From contig JBGZBU010000018.1 in the NCBI GenBank assembly GCA_041844835.1, positions 62,001 to 126,000 on the forward strand: a stretch of DNA of 64,000 nt, read 5' to 3'. This stretch comes from CAUUCX01 sp041844835. Its GTDB lineage: Bacteria > Bacillota > Clostridia > Peptostreptococcales > Anaerovoracaceae. The notes below the pieces were generated by a model that searched no databases, was not told the DNA's origin, and was given only the letters and a program-made list of their open reading frames with translations. The position numbers and the translations under genes were made by a program. Below are positions 44,876 through 54,181 of the stretch, piece by piece; the first letter of the stretch is position 1; the number at the start of each line of letters is the position of its first letter.

Positions 44876-45913
44876 CTAATTGTCAATTTTATAAAATGAT
44901 TGCTGCTTATCAATTTTATAATTTGTCTCTACATATTCCGTAATCGCGCTTTTTACCGCAGAAACGGCTTCTGTTAAAGGCAGATCAAGTGAAAATCCCG
45001 AAGCGCGGATATGCCCGCCTCCGCCATAGCTTTCGGCAAAACAGGATACATCTATATAGGATTTTGCCCGCATGCTTACTTTCACCAGATTGTCATTCAT
45101 TTCTTTTATCAAGATACTAAGCTCCACGCCTTTGATATTTCTTATCTCCTCGACAACGCCTTCGCTATCCTCCATGGAAGCCCCCGCCTCTTTCAGCATA
45201 GCTTGTGAAACATGAGCAAAACCCAAACGTCCGCCTGAAAGAAACTCTACTTTTGAAATGATATCGGCGTGTAATTTCACCTTTTCAGGCGAATTTGACT
45301 GATATATCTCCGTAACAGATTTTTGCATATCAACCCCTAAATCATAGAGCTCACCGGCAATTGAAAAAATCTCACTATTAGTGTTGCTGTACTGAAAACA
45401 GCCGGTATCCGTCATTATTGCCGTAAAAATAGGAAGTCCGATCTCGGGGTCAATATCAACACCTGCAAGTCGCAGCATTCGATAGATAAGTTGTCCGGTA
45501 GCCGCGGCGGAGCTGTCGCAGTATTTCAGATCGGCGAAATCATCCGATTCCGTCTTGTGATGATCTATGCAAAGGGTTTTTCCCGCGCTGAAAAAGACAT
45601 CGGCTCTGTCCGAAATTCGTTCCGGATCACCGCCGTCAAGCATAAGTGCAACATCAATATCGGAATAAACGAGCTCCACTTCATCACGATCACATAAAAA
45701 CAAGTCGCCCGAGTCTAAAAAAAGAAGATTGTCCGGAATTTTATCGTACACAAAAATATGAGCTTTTTTCCCCATTCTTTTCGCAAGAAGCGCGATCGCG
45801 ACCGAACTGCCGATAGCATCTCCGTCCGGCAAATCGTGCGGAAATATGAGGATGTTCCGGGCATCGACAATTTCATTCCATATCTTTAATAATAAGCTAT
45901 CAGATGCATTCAT
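44876..45913 (-). CDS. nrnA: DHH/DHHA1-family NanoRNase/pAp phosphatase
   Basis: Cytoplasmic enzyme degrading oligoribonucleotides and 3'-phosphoadenosine 5'-phosphate. Metal motifs are visible: FPHDLPDGDAIGSSVA, MLDGGDPERI, IDHHKTESDD (the DHH motif) and MTDTGCFQYSN, with the DHHA1 glycine-rich C-terminus GGGGHIRASGFS. Standard position between rbfA and truB. Confidence 0.95.
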   Translation of the reverse strand: MNASDSLLLKIWNEIVDARNILIFPHDLPDGDAIGSSVAIALLAKRMGKKAHIFVYDKIPDNLLFLDSGDLFLCDRDEVELVYSDIDVALMLDGGDPERISDRADVFFSAGKTLCIDHHKTESDDFADLKYCDSSAAATGQLIYRMLRLAGVDIDPEIGLPIFTAIMTDTGCFQYSNTNSEIFSIAGELYDLGVDMQKSVTEIYQSNSPEKVKLHADIISKVEFLSGGRLGFAHVSQAMLKEAGASMEDSEGVVEEIRNIKGVELSILIKEMNDNLVKVSMRAKSYIDVSCFAESYGGGGHIRASGFSLDLPLTEAVSAVKSAITEYVETNYKIDKQQSFYKIDN

Positions 45914-45917
45914 CTCA

Positions 45918-46349
45918 TCAATCCTCAGATTTTTTGTATACTCCGTCTTCGATCATCTGTGATATTTCCTCATCCGACTTTATGTCCAAGCCTCTTAAAA
46001 TATCATCTATGCGCATACCGTACTCAAGCGCCGTATCCATCTTGAAAATCAAATCCGGTGTGTGACGCAGTTTTATATTTTTTCCTATTTGAGTCCTGAT
46101 CATTCCCTTTGCGCTATTAAACGCCGCAAGAATCTCCGCTTCCGGATCAGCCGCCGAATCCGATTCCTCCGCCCCGACAAGCGTCGATATATAAACCGTC
46201 GCAAAACTCCCGTCATTAGTGACATCTACCGCCGTCACGGACGGATAATACAGAGCAAAACGCGGATCGGTCAAGTCGCGCAGCAACATATTGGAAATTA
46301 TTTTGCGTATTTCTTCACCCAGCCTTTCAGGCCTGTAATTTTTTGCCAC
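45918..46349 (-). CDS. rbfA: 30S ribosome-binding factor RbfA
   Basis: Late 30S maturation factor with a KH-like fold. Starts AKNYRPERLGEEIRKIISNML; conserved LTDPRFALYYPSVTAVDVTNDG and YISTLVG follow, with IGKNIKLRHTPDLIF as the KH signature. 143 residues. It follows infB and precedes nrnA with a four-base gap. Confidence 0.95.
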   Translation of the reverse strand: MAKNYRPERLGEEIRKIISNMLLRDLTDPRFALYYPSVTAVDVTNDGSFATVYISTLVGAEESDSAADPEAEILAAFNSAKGMIRTQIGKNIKLRHTPDLIFKMDTALEYGMRIDDILRGLDIKSDEEISQMIEDGVYKKSED

Positions 46350-46361
46350 ATCCGCTCCTTA

Positions 46362-49139
46362 TCACTCTTTATCCACTTCTTTCATCGTAAAGCATTCTAT
46401 AACGTCACCGACTTTGATATCGTTATAATCTTCAATCCCTATACCGCATTCAAATCCCTGGAGCACCTCTTTTACGTCATCTTTGTAGCGTTTCAGCGAG
46501 GATATCTTGCCCTCATGAATTACGATGCCGTCTCTTATAAGCCTTACATCTGAATTTCTTACGATCTTTCCGTTTGTAACATATGCGCCGCCGACCGTTC
46601 CGACATTAGGGACCTTAAATGTATCCCTTATCTCAAGATCACCCAAAACAATTTCTTTGAATTCAGGATCGAGCATTCCCTTGAGGGCGGATTCCACATC
46701 ATCAATAACATCATATATTACTCTATATGTCCTTATCTCGATGCCGTCATGCTCCGCCTTTGCCTGCACGGCGCTGCTAGGTCTCACATTAAACCCGATG
46801 ATAACCGCTCCGGTCGTACCTGCCAGCATTACATCCGATTCGGTAACGGTACCGACTCCGGTATGGATTATGTTTACCCTCACATTTTGATCCGTGAGTT
46901 TTTCAAGAGAGGCAACAAGCGCCCCAACAGACCCCTGCACATCGCCTTTAATTATGAGATTCAAATCTTTAACTTCACCCGCCTGGATGCTGTTGAACAG
47001 GTCTTCAAGTGAAGTGCTCGAATTTCGTTTCATTATCTCTTCACGCTGCCTGCTCTTTCTCTGATCCGCGATCTGCCTTGCAATCCTATCCTCTTTTACG
47101 ACATTGAACTCATCACCTGCCTGAGGGACATCTTCGAGACCGAGAATTTCCACGGCGGTTGCAGGTCCGGCTTTTTTAATGGTATCACCTCTGAAATTTG
47201 TCATAAGTCTCACACGTCCGGCACAAACGCCGGCCACGATGCTGTCGCCCGTTTTAATGCTTCCGTTCATAACAAGAAGCGTTGCCACAGGGCCCTTTGC
47301 CTTGTCAAGACGAGCTTCAACCACGGTCCCGGAGGCAAGCCTGTTCGGATTTGCTCTCAATTCCAGCACCTCCGCCTGCAAGAGTATCATTTCGAGCAGA
47401 TCGGTTATTCCTTCGCCGGATTTTGCGGAAACCGGCACACAAATCGTATCGCCGCCCCAATCTTCGACCAAAATCCCGTGCTCGGTCAAATCCTGCTTAA
47501 CCCTGTCAATATTTGCAGCCGGCTTATCTATCTTGTTTATTGCAACAATCACGGGAACTCCCGCCGCCTTTGCATGACTGATCGACTCAATGGTCTGCGG
47601 CTTGACGGAATCATCCGCAGCGACCACCAAAACGGCAATATCGGTGATATGAGCACCCCGTGCGCGCATGGCTGTAAACGCTTCATGCCCCGGAGTATCA
47701 AGGAAGACTATTTTCTTTCCGTTGATCTGCACCTCTGAAGCACCGATGTGCTGCGTTATACCGCCGGATTCTTTCGCCGTTACATTTGTATTTCTGATGG
47801 CGTCAAGCAGAGAAGTCTTACCGTGATCGACATGTCCCATAACCGTAATAACGGGAGGACACGACTTGAGATCCTCTTCATTATCCTCAAATTGTTCGAT
47901 CCCCTCTTCCAATGCCTCATCTTCCACTTTGCCTATTGCCACCGAAACACCCAGCTCATCCGCCAGAATCAGTAATGTATCCTCATCTATATTCTGGTTG
48001 ATATTCGCCATTATTCCCATCTTCATAAGACACATGATTACGGATGAATGCGTCAAATCAAGCTGTTCGCATAATCCCGCAACGGTAATGGGTACATTTA
48101 CAATTTTAGTGCCTGCTGGCAATTCATCCATATTAATTTCCGGCTCCTTTTCGACTACTTTCGGTTTATGTTGTTTTTTAGGCTTCACATGCTTTTCCAG
48201 AGAACGTTCCTCAACAGCCCCTTTGCCGCGCTTGCCCTGATCCCATTTCGCAAATTTATTTTTATCCTTGTCCTTTTCCTTCTCTCTCCCCTTTTTGGCT
48301 TTCTGATCTTTTTGACCTGCTGCGGGAGCCTCGCTTCTCTCCGCCCGTTTTCGCTGAAAACGCGCTTCCGGAGCTTTTTCTGCGGTTTTATCATATCTTG
48401 CTGCCCTTGATTGCTTCTCACCTGCTGCCGAAGATTCCTTCTTTTTCATCGGCTCCGCCTCTTTTTTAGCCTTATTCTCTTCCTTTGTGTCAATAGCCTT
48501 ATTTTCCTCAGCTTTTATCTCTTTTCTTGCTTTCGCCACCGGAGCGGGCTTAATTTCAGAATTTTTCTTTGAAACATCTTCTGCTGAAGTCTCCTCCGAA
48601 GCTTCCTTTTTGCCTTCTTTTTGCTTCAAATTTGCATTCTCATCCTCTTTTTCTTTTTTCACCTCTGCCGCTTTTGGAATTTCTATTGTTTCTTTTCCCT
48701 GCTCCGCATCAATATTGACTCTGAAGACACGCCTCTTTGGAAGTTCATCCTTTGCTTTCAGCTCATCGTTTTCTGCGGCATTTTTGTTTTCATTATCATG
48801 AATCGCATCATCCGTCCTGTCATCACGCGCGCTTTTATCGCTTTTACGAGGCGCCGCTTCTTTTTCCTGATGTTGAGCTTTGGGCGCGACGGCAGCTGCC
48901 TGTACTACCACCCTCGGCGAATCCTCCACATTTTTTTTAGGACCTTTGGGTTTTACCGTCACAATGGTCGTTTCCACATCCCGTCCGTCCTTTATTGATT
49001 TTTTTAAATTATTGATATCTTCATCAGTAAGAGTACTCATATGACTGCTGACGCTTACCCCTATCTGATTAAGTTTATCCATCAATTCTTTGCTCTTTAG
49101 GTCTAATTCCTTTGCAAGCTCATATACTTTTTTAGCCAT
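46362..49139 (-). CDS. infB: Translation initiation factor IF-2
   Basis: GTPase that places initiator tRNA on the 30S subunit. N-terminal IF2_N helix (AKKVYELAKELDLKSKELMD), a long Lys/Glu/Ala-rich linker (about 90-340), a second IF2_N, then the G domain with GHVDHGKTSL, DTPGHEAFTAM and NKIDKP, and domains II-IV ending in GIGIEDYNDIKVGDVIE. 925 residues. Linker length and charge vary between species and carry no special signal. Confidence 0.97.
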   Translation of the reverse strand: MAKKVYELAKELDLKSKELMDKLNQIGVSVSSHMSTLTDEDINNLKKSIKDGRDVETTIVTVKPKGPKKNVEDSPRVVVQAAAVAPKAQHQEKEAAPRKSDKSARDDRTDDAIHDNENKNAAENDELKAKDELPKRRVFRVNIDAEQGKETIEIPKAAEVKKEKEDENANLKQKEGKKEASEETSAEDVSKKNSEIKPAPVAKARKEIKAEENKAIDTKEENKAKKEAEPMKKKESSAAGEKQSRAARYDKTAEKAPEARFQRKRAERSEAPAAGQKDQKAKKGREKEKDKDKNKFAKWDQGKRGKGAVEERSLEKHVKPKKQHKPKVVEKEPEINMDELPAGTKIVNVPITVAGLCEQLDLTHSSVIMCLMKMGIMANINQNIDEDTLLILADELGVSVAIGKVEDEALEEGIEQFEDNEEDLKSCPPVITVMGHVDHGKTSLLDAIRNTNVTAKESGGITQHIGASEVQINGKKIVFLDTPGHEAFTAMRARGAHITDIAVLVVAADDSVKPQTIESISHAKAAGVPVIVAINKIDKPAANIDRVKQDLTEHGILVEDWGGDTICVPVSAKSGEGITDLLEMILLQAEVLELRANPNRLASGTVVEARLDKAKGPVATLLVMNGSIKTGDSIVAGVCAGRVRLMTNFRGDTIKKAGPATAVEILGLEDVPQAGDEFNVVKEDRIARQIADQRKSRQREEIMKRNSSTSLEDLFNSIQAGEVKDLNLIIKGDVQGSVGALVASLEKLTDQNVRVNIIHTGVGTVTESDVMLAGTTGAVIIGFNVRPSSAVQAKAEHDGIEIRTYRVIYDVIDDVESALKGMLDPEFKEIVLGDLEIRDTFKVPNVGTVGGAYVTNGKIVRNSDVRLIRDGIVIHEGKISSLKRYKDDVKEVLQGFECGIGIEDYNDIKVGDVIECFTMKEVDKE

Positions 49140-49190
49140 TCGAGCACCATCCTTTCACAACTGCTGTAACTTATTTTATATATAATATCT

Positions 49191-49526
49191 TTAAACCGGC
49201 TTTTGATCCAATCCGGACTGTTTTTTGGAAAATTCGGCAATTATTGCGCCGGCTAAATTGGGTTCGTACACACCGACAACTCCTACGCCGTTCACACCTA
49301 TCGCACCCGATATTTCATCAGTTGTTCCCGCCTCGAAACACGCCGTGTCACTTTCGGCGGAAATCGCTTTCAATTTCTTTTTAGTATTGTCCGATATATC
49401 CGCGGCAAGAAGAATCAAGTTGAGCCTGCCTTTATGCTTCAAATGATTCAAAATTGTCTTTTGCCCTATGAGGACTTTGCCGGCTTTCCTTGCCAATCCC
49501 AGATATTTCAAATATCCTTCCATCAT
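49191..49526 (-). CDS. ylxQ: L7Ae-family RNA-binding protein YlxQ
   Basis: A 111-residue L7Ae-like protein; the GLARKAGKVLIGQ N-terminus and AADISDNTKKKL core are typical of the bacterial YlxQ/RplGA group, which binds kink-turn RNA. It lies between ylxR and infB, its usual place. Its precise cellular role is unsettled. Confidence 0.9.
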   Translation of the reverse strand: MMEGYLKYLGLARKAGKVLIGQKTILNHLKHKGRLNLILLAADISDNTKKKLKAISAESDTACFEAGTTDEISGAIGVNGVGVVGVYEPNLAGAIIAEFSKKQSGLDQKPV

Positions 49527-49550
49527 AACTCCCGCTGCACAAGCTCATAC

Positions 49551-49808
49551 TCAAATATCCTGCAGTTTCGCGCGAAGTGCCGACAAATTCTCGGATGATA
49601 TATCACGCATCAAACTCCTTTGTATGCCTTTTTTTTTATACGCCTTTTCCAGACACGCGTCATCTCTGCACAAATAAACGCCTCTGCCCTTTGCGCGCCC
49701 CTGCAGATCCACACTCAATTCTCCATTGTAGTATACGATGCGTATAAGTTCGCTTTTCGGTTTTGAAATTCCGCAACCGACACACCGCCGCATAGGAAGT
49801 CCGCTCAT
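49551..49808 (-). CDS. rnpM: YlxR/RnpM (DUF448) RNA-binding protein
   Basis: An 85-residue protein with the family hallmark PMRRCVGCG and GRAKGRGVYLCRDDACLEKA. The Bacillus subtilis member has been reported to bind RNase P RNA and modulate its activity. Its ATG overlaps the nusA stop by four bases, so it is coupled in the rimP-nusA-ylxR-ylxQ-infB operon. Confidence 0.9.
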   Translation of the reverse strand: MSGLPMRRCVGCGISKPKSELIRIVYYNGELSVDLQGRAKGRGVYLCRDDACLEKAYKKKGIQRSLMRDISSENLSALRAKLQDI

Positions 49809-50956
49809 ATCCCGTCCTCTCCGTCCGCCTCTTCGGAAAAAGCATAATCGGCATCAGAATCAATATCAACATTTACAATCTCCGGATCATCGGAAAATTC
49901 GTATTCAGCAAGCGCTTCACCATTATTATATTGAGAACTGCTCTTTATATCAATCTTCCATCCGGAAACCTTTGCGGCAAGTCTGACATTCTGTCCTTCC
50001 TTACCGATGGCAAGCGAAAGCTGATAATCAGGAACAATTGCTATTGCGGATTTCTCTCCACTGATTAATATAACCTTTTCCACTTTTGCAGGTCTGAGCA
50101 CATTTGCAATCAATTCAACAGGATCATCGCTCCACTCTATTATATCTATTCTTTCATCGAAAAGCTCATTGCTTATCGTTTGCACTCTCATTCCTCTAGA
50201 GCCTACGCATGCACCGAGGGGATCGATTCCGCTCTCAAGAGCCGCAACTGCAATCTTTGTACGGGAACCCGCTTCACGCGCAATACCCTTTATTTCAACC
50301 ATCCCGTCCGCGATTTCAGGCACCTCGAATTCAAAGAGCTTTTTTACAAGTCCCGGATGGGAACGCGACAAATATACCTGCGGTCCTTTGTTGGTTTTCT
50401 TAACGTCCATTATATAGACCTTGAGTTTGTTGTTTACGACATAACGCTCTCCGGGAGTCTGCTCGTTGATCGGAAGAATCCCCTCGGCTTTACCGAGATT
50501 GAGGAAAACGATGCCTCGTCTGATGCGCTGGATATTGCCGGTCACGATCTCGCCCTGTCTGGTGCTGAAATCGTCAAAAACCATGCTGCGCTCAGCCTCG
50601 CGCAACCTCTGCACAACCACCTGTTTCGCTGTCTGGGCAGCAATTCGCCCGAAACTTTCCGGCGTCACCGTATACTCGAGAATGTCCCCGATCTGCAATT
50701 CTGAATTCATTGCTTTCGCATCCTCGATTGACACCTCCGATGTCGGATCCATTACTTCTTCCACCACTTCTTTCTGCTTCAGCACCTCAAATTCGCCCTT
50801 TGCAGGATCAATGCACACCCTGATGTTTTGCGCGGAATCATATTCCTTTTTATATGCCGACACCAATGCCGATTCCATCGAGTCAATCAACACATCTTTT
50901 GAAATGCCTCTTTCTTTTTCAAGTTGATCAAGTGCTTCAATAAATTCTAAATTCAT
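49805..50956 (-). CDS. nusA: Transcription termination/antitermination protein NusA
   Basis: RNA polymerase-associated factor. N-terminal domain (NLEFIEALDQLEKERGI), S1 domain (about 130-200, GEIVTGNIQRIRRGIVFLNL), two KH domains (IDPLGACVGSRGMRVQTI; LAIGKEGQNVRLAAKVSGWKIDI) and a short acidic tail (about 350-383). 383 residues, the usual Gram-positive size without the extended C-terminal repeats of enterobacteria. Confidence 0.97.
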   Translation of the reverse strand: MNLEFIEALDQLEKERGISKDVLIDSMESALVSAYKKEYDSAQNIRVCIDPAKGEFEVLKQKEVVEEVMDPTSEVSIEDAKAMNSELQIGDILEYTVTPESFGRIAAQTAKQVVVQRLREAERSMVFDDFSTRQGEIVTGNIQRIRRGIVFLNLGKAEGILPINEQTPGERYVVNNKLKVYIMDVKKTNKGPQVYLSRSHPGLVKKLFEFEVPEIADGMVEIKGIAREAGSRTKIAVAALESGIDPLGACVGSRGMRVQTISNELFDERIDIIEWSDDPVELIANVLRPAKVEKVILISGEKSAIAIVPDYQLSLAIGKEGQNVRLAAKVSGWKIDIKSSSQYNNGEALAEYEFSDDPEIVNVDIDSDADYAFSEEADGEDGI

Positions 50957-50971
50957 ACTAAATTCCCTCTT

Positions 50972-51469
50972 TCAAAAATTAAAAACCGGAACTAACCTTA
51001 CTTTTGCCATATCCTTATAGAGAAACTCCCGTTTCTCCGAATCATTCCCGCAGCACACCGATGTCGTTATTTTTTCCGAGTCGGCACTCACGAGCGTGGC
51101 TGTCAATTGCTTCACACCATTAAAAGCTTTGTATAAATTTATCTCCACCTCTCTGCCTATGAAGCGCTCAAAATCGACCTGCTCATATAGCTGTCTGTCG
51201 AGTCCCGGTGAAGATACTTCAAGATAATATTTTGCATTCGTTATATCAAGCTCATCCAATCTGCCACTAAGAAAATTGCTCACCTTTTCACAATCTTCTA
51301 TGCTTATTGGAGCTCCCTCCGCCTCACCGGCATTCCTCTTGTTTTCAATAAAAACCCTGAGATAATAATCTCTGCCCTCTTTATCATAACCGACATGATA
51401 AAGTTCATAACCCTCCTGATCGAGATAAGAATCGAGTTCGGCGGCTACAAGGTCTCTTATGTTCTTCAT
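50972..51469 (-). CDS. rimP: Ribosome maturation factor RimP
   Basis: Required for 30S assembly. 165 residues with YELYHVGYDKEGRDYYLRVFIE, the YYLEVSSPGLDRQL core and the C-terminal SH3-like segment. It heads the nusA-infB operon, 16 bases before nusA. AGGAG stands six bases before the ATG, right after a terminator-like hairpin in the leader. Confidence 0.95.
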   Translation of the reverse strand: MKNIRDLVAAELDSYLDQEGYELYHVGYDKEGRDYYLRVFIENKRNAGEAEGAPISIEDCEKVSNFLSGRLDELDITNAKYYLEVSSPGLDRQLYEQVDFERFIGREVEINLYKAFNGVKQLTATLVSADSEKITTSVCCGNDSEKREFLYKDMAKVRLVPVFNF

Positions 51470-51480
51470 GTTTCGCTCCT

Positions 51481-51509
51481 AAAAGAACGAGTGGCCGTAT
51501 GACCACTCG
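51481..51509 (-). promoter_or_regulatory. Terminator-like hairpin in the rimP operon leader
   Basis: Minus-strand CGAGTGG/CCACTCG (7 bp, 8-base loop) followed by TTCTTTT and then directly by the AGGAG ribosome site of rimP. The arrangement suggests attenuation or control of ribosome access in a leader of about 60 bases. It does not end the upstream gene, as there is none on this strand. Confidence 0.55.
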
Positions 51510-51538
51510 CAGAAACAACAGTATAGTTCAATATGTGG

Positions 51539-51567
51539 ATTATACCATACCGGTAAAAACAATGCAA
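51539..51567 (-). promoter_or_regulatory. Promoter of the rimP-nusA-infB operon
   Basis: TTGCAT (51562-51567), 17 bases, TATAAT (51539-51544), with TGG before the -10 (extended). The remaining 51570-51913 gap is AT-rich with two plus-strand extended -10 sites (TGTTATAAT near 51687, TGATACAAT near 51766) that may serve the EamA gene; no gene was found in it. Confidence 0.6.
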
Positions 51568-51913
51568 ATCATATTCTCCACATATTCGCTGTTCAGCCGT
51601 TTTTACATGATTTTGCAACGGAAAAGTCAAAGCGCAACCTGCCGCAACCTATGAAATGATAAAAAATAATAACAACGCTGCTGTTATAATCGGATGCCGC
51701 GCGATAATTTCGCCGTCAAATCACGGAAAAACAACAAAAATATATACACCGGAATCAGCTGCGATGATACAATAGTTGCAGCAATTATGATAAAATCATC
51801 TCGGCGGATCGAAATAACCGGTGAGTTGGAGTAAAATGAAAAAGTAAAATACGAGTTTAATGAAGTTTATTTAAGACCTTTATTTAACTTTGATATGAAA
51901 GAAATAATTTGAT

Positions 51914-52837
51914 ATGGAAGAAATAATCAGTAGAAAAAGAGGAATGTTATATGTAATTCTAGCCACGCTTTTCTGGGGCTTTATGGGGATAAGCAGCCGG
52001 TGGCTCAGTGAATTCGGATTGTCATACGCCAATATTTCTTTGGTAAGATGCGTGCTTGCAGCCACATCGTTTTCTCTTTATTCATTTATCAATAATCGCC
52101 GAGCATTTAAAATCGATCCCGTCAGCCTGATAATAATCTTTTTCTTCGGGGTGTTTTCCATTGCGATGGGGTTCATATTCTATTCCGCATCGGTGGAGCG
52201 CATTCCTATTGCTATTGCAACGGTACTCATGTTCTCCAATCCGATATGGGTCTCCCTTTACAGCGCCATACTTTTCAGAGAACGAATTACAAAAAAAACC
52301 GCGATGATTATCTCATCGAGCATATTGGGCTGCCTTCTTCTCATGGATGTGTTTTCAAATGACGCGTCAAATCTCGATACGATCGGCGTTCTGGGCGGCA
52401 TTGGCAATGGGATGACATTCGCCTCTCAGATCGTAATCCCGAAATATTTTAAACACAGATTCACTTCAGATACTATGATATTATACGGTTTCTGGAGCGC
52501 TGCGATTTTTCTTCTTTTTCTCGCAAAACCCGCTGAAATATTTCAAACGATAAACACTGCGGAGCGTCCCGCATTTCTTATATTCAATCTGCTGATTATC
52601 GGTATAGTATGCACTATCTTTGCAAATACCTTCTACATAAAATCCGCTGAACACCTGTCCACCACCACAACCAGTCTTATGGTCTCATTGGAGCCGGTCT
52701 TTGCAACTTTTTTCGCTTTTATCATATTCGGCGAAGTAATCGCAGGAATTCAGCTGATCGGAGCGATGATAGTCATAGGTTCCATACTTGCACTTGTTCT
52801 GACATCATCTCCAAAAGCAAGCAAATCCAATAAGTAA
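51914..52837 (+). CDS. EamA/DMT-superfamily transporter (second copy)
   Basis: Ten hydrophobic segments in two EamA halves (LATLFWGFMGISSRWL in the first; VSLEPVFATFFAFIIFGE in the second), 307 residues. Low similarity to the EamA protein at 35627, with a different loop pattern. The substrate is unknown. There is no clear ribosome site; the ATG is preceded by a near-copy of its own first codons. Confidence 0.85.
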   Translation: MEEIISRKRGMLYVILATLFWGFMGISSRWLSEFGLSYANISLVRCVLAATSFSLYSFINNRRAFKIDPVSLIIIFFFGVFSIAMGFIFYSASVERIPIAIATVLMFSNPIWVSLYSAILFRERITKKTAMIISSSILGCLLLMDVFSNDASNLDTIGVLGGIGNGMTFASQIVIPKYFKHRFTSDTMILYGFWSAAIFLLFLAKPAEIFQTINTAERPAFLIFNLLIIGIVCTIFANTFYIKSAEHLSTTTTSLMVSLEPVFATFFAFIIFGEVIAGIQLIGAMIVIGSILALVLTSSPKASKSNK

Positions 52838-52902
52838 AGTGAATGGGTAAATTAAATATATGTTACAAACGGATAAATGATATGGCATTTTCCCCGTACT
52901 GT

Positions 52903-52908
52903 ATCTAT
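52903..52908 (+). promoter_or_regulatory. Predicted -10 for the amidase gene
   Basis: A perfect TATAAT about 65 bases before the amidase ATG at 52974; a -35-like ATGGCA lies 18 bases upstream of it. Confidence 0.4.
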
Positions 52909-52973
52909 AATTGTTTTAAAAGGGTTTTTTATACTGTTTTATAGTGTTTCAGATTAACATAAGGGGGATCACA

Positions 52974-54155
52974 ATGGGGAAATTATACTTATTTTCTGCC
53001 GATAAAATCAATTTTCGCAATTCAATCAGAGGAATTTTAATAATAACGCTTGCCGCCCTGATATGCGGTTTATTTTCTCTATTCGCACGCGGATCATACG
53101 CCGCTGCCGAGCCCGTGTACATACAAATCGACGGCAATATAATTGCAACGGATACTGCGCCCGAAATCAAAAATGGCAGAACCATGGTTCCCATAAGAGC
53201 GATCTCAGAAGGGCTCGGATACGACGTCGCGTGGAATGCTCATAATTACACAGTGATTATTACCGGTATGCAGGGAGAGACGAAAAAATTGGTGGGGGTT
53301 GCAATTGGCGACAATATAATTATGATTGACGGGAAACCCAAGAAAATGGACACAAAACCGTACATAAAGATGCCCGAAAACCGCGCCATGATCCCTTTGC
53401 GCGTTATTTCGGAAGCGATGGGATGTGTTGTCTCATGGGATGAGCTTAGCAGAACCGTGAGCATAAAAACGAATAAAACAAGTAAAACAGATGAACCGAA
53501 TGAACCCGCTGCCGAAAAACCGCAAGTCCCCCCTGCAGATTCCGTTCCCGTAGTGCCTCCTGATTATAATCCTTACAAAGACGGTCAATTGATAGTCGCA
53601 CTTGATCCGGGGCACGGGAAAAATACGGCGGGGAAAAGAAGCCCCGATGAATCGCTTTTTGAATATGAATTCAATAGAGCCGTAGCGTACAGAGTGCGTG
53701 ACATTCTGACGGCTCAGGGTATCAATGTTGTAATGACGGTTCCGGATAACGATCTCACCGATATCCCTTTGAGAGAGCGAACGAACATTGCAAATGCGGC
53801 AAAAGCCGATGTGTTTGTCAGCTTTCATGCCAACGCATTCAAGAACGCATGGAGTGAACATAGAGGCTGGGAAATTTACTATAAGCCGAATGACAATTTT
53901 TCAAAAGACTTGGCAAAATACATTAAAAACGCCTCTTTCCCATCTTCCGGAGAAGGAATGGGAATCCCGTTCAGAGGTATCAAAACGGAACGTTTTTTTG
54001 TGATACGCCACACTGAAATGCCGGCGGTATTGATAGAACATGCTTTTATGACAAATATTGATGAATGCGCTCTGCTTAAAACCGAAGAATTCAGAGATAA
54101 AGCCGCGCGTGCCGACGCAAAAGGAATAATGGACTTTATCCATTCTTTTAAATAG
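52974..54155 (+). CDS. Cell-wall N-acetylmuramoyl-L-alanine amidase with copper amine oxidase N-type domains
   Basis: Secreted 393-residue protein: signal segment (IIITLAALICGLFSLFARG), a copper amine oxidase-like N-terminal domain (about 40-165, GRTMVPIRAISEGLGYDVAW and RAMIPLRVISEAMG), a proline-rich linker and an amidase_3 domain (about 195-393). The zinc and catalytic residues are visible: His in LDPGHGKN, Glu in FEYEFNRAV, His in VSFHANA and Glu in VLIEHAFMTN. It cleaves the amide between muramic acid and the stem peptide. The ATG at 52974 has GGGGGA upstream. It is convergent with ispG. Confidence 0.92.
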   Translation: MGKLYLFSADKINFRNSIRGILIITLAALICGLFSLFARGSYAAAEPVYIQIDGNIIATDTAPEIKNGRTMVPIRAISEGLGYDVAWNAHNYTVIITGMQGETKKLVGVAIGDNIIMIDGKPKKMDTKPYIKMPENRAMIPLRVISEAMGCVVSWDELSRTVSIKTNKTSKTDEPNEPAAEKPQVPPADSVPVVPPDYNPYKDGQLIVALDPGHGKNTAGKRSPDESLFEYEFNRAVAYRVRDILTAQGINVVMTVPDNDLTDIPLRERTNIANAAKADVFVSFHANAFKNAWSEHRGWEIYYKPNDNFSKDLAKYIKNASFPSSGEGMGIPFRGIKTERFFVIRHTEMPAVLIEHAFMTNIDECALLKTEEFRDKAARADAKGIMDFIHSFK

Positions 54156-54181
54156 CGCACAGTTTAAATAAAGATAAAAAA

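Noticed and set aside
48168..48410. ORFs on both strands in the infB linker
   Set aside because: Low-complexity Lys/Glu/Ala coding sequence of infB produces long open frames by composition.
51837..51848. ATGAAAAAGTAA after GGAGT as a leader peptide
   Set aside because: A two-codon frame after the start in AT-rich DNA; no attenuator structure follows.
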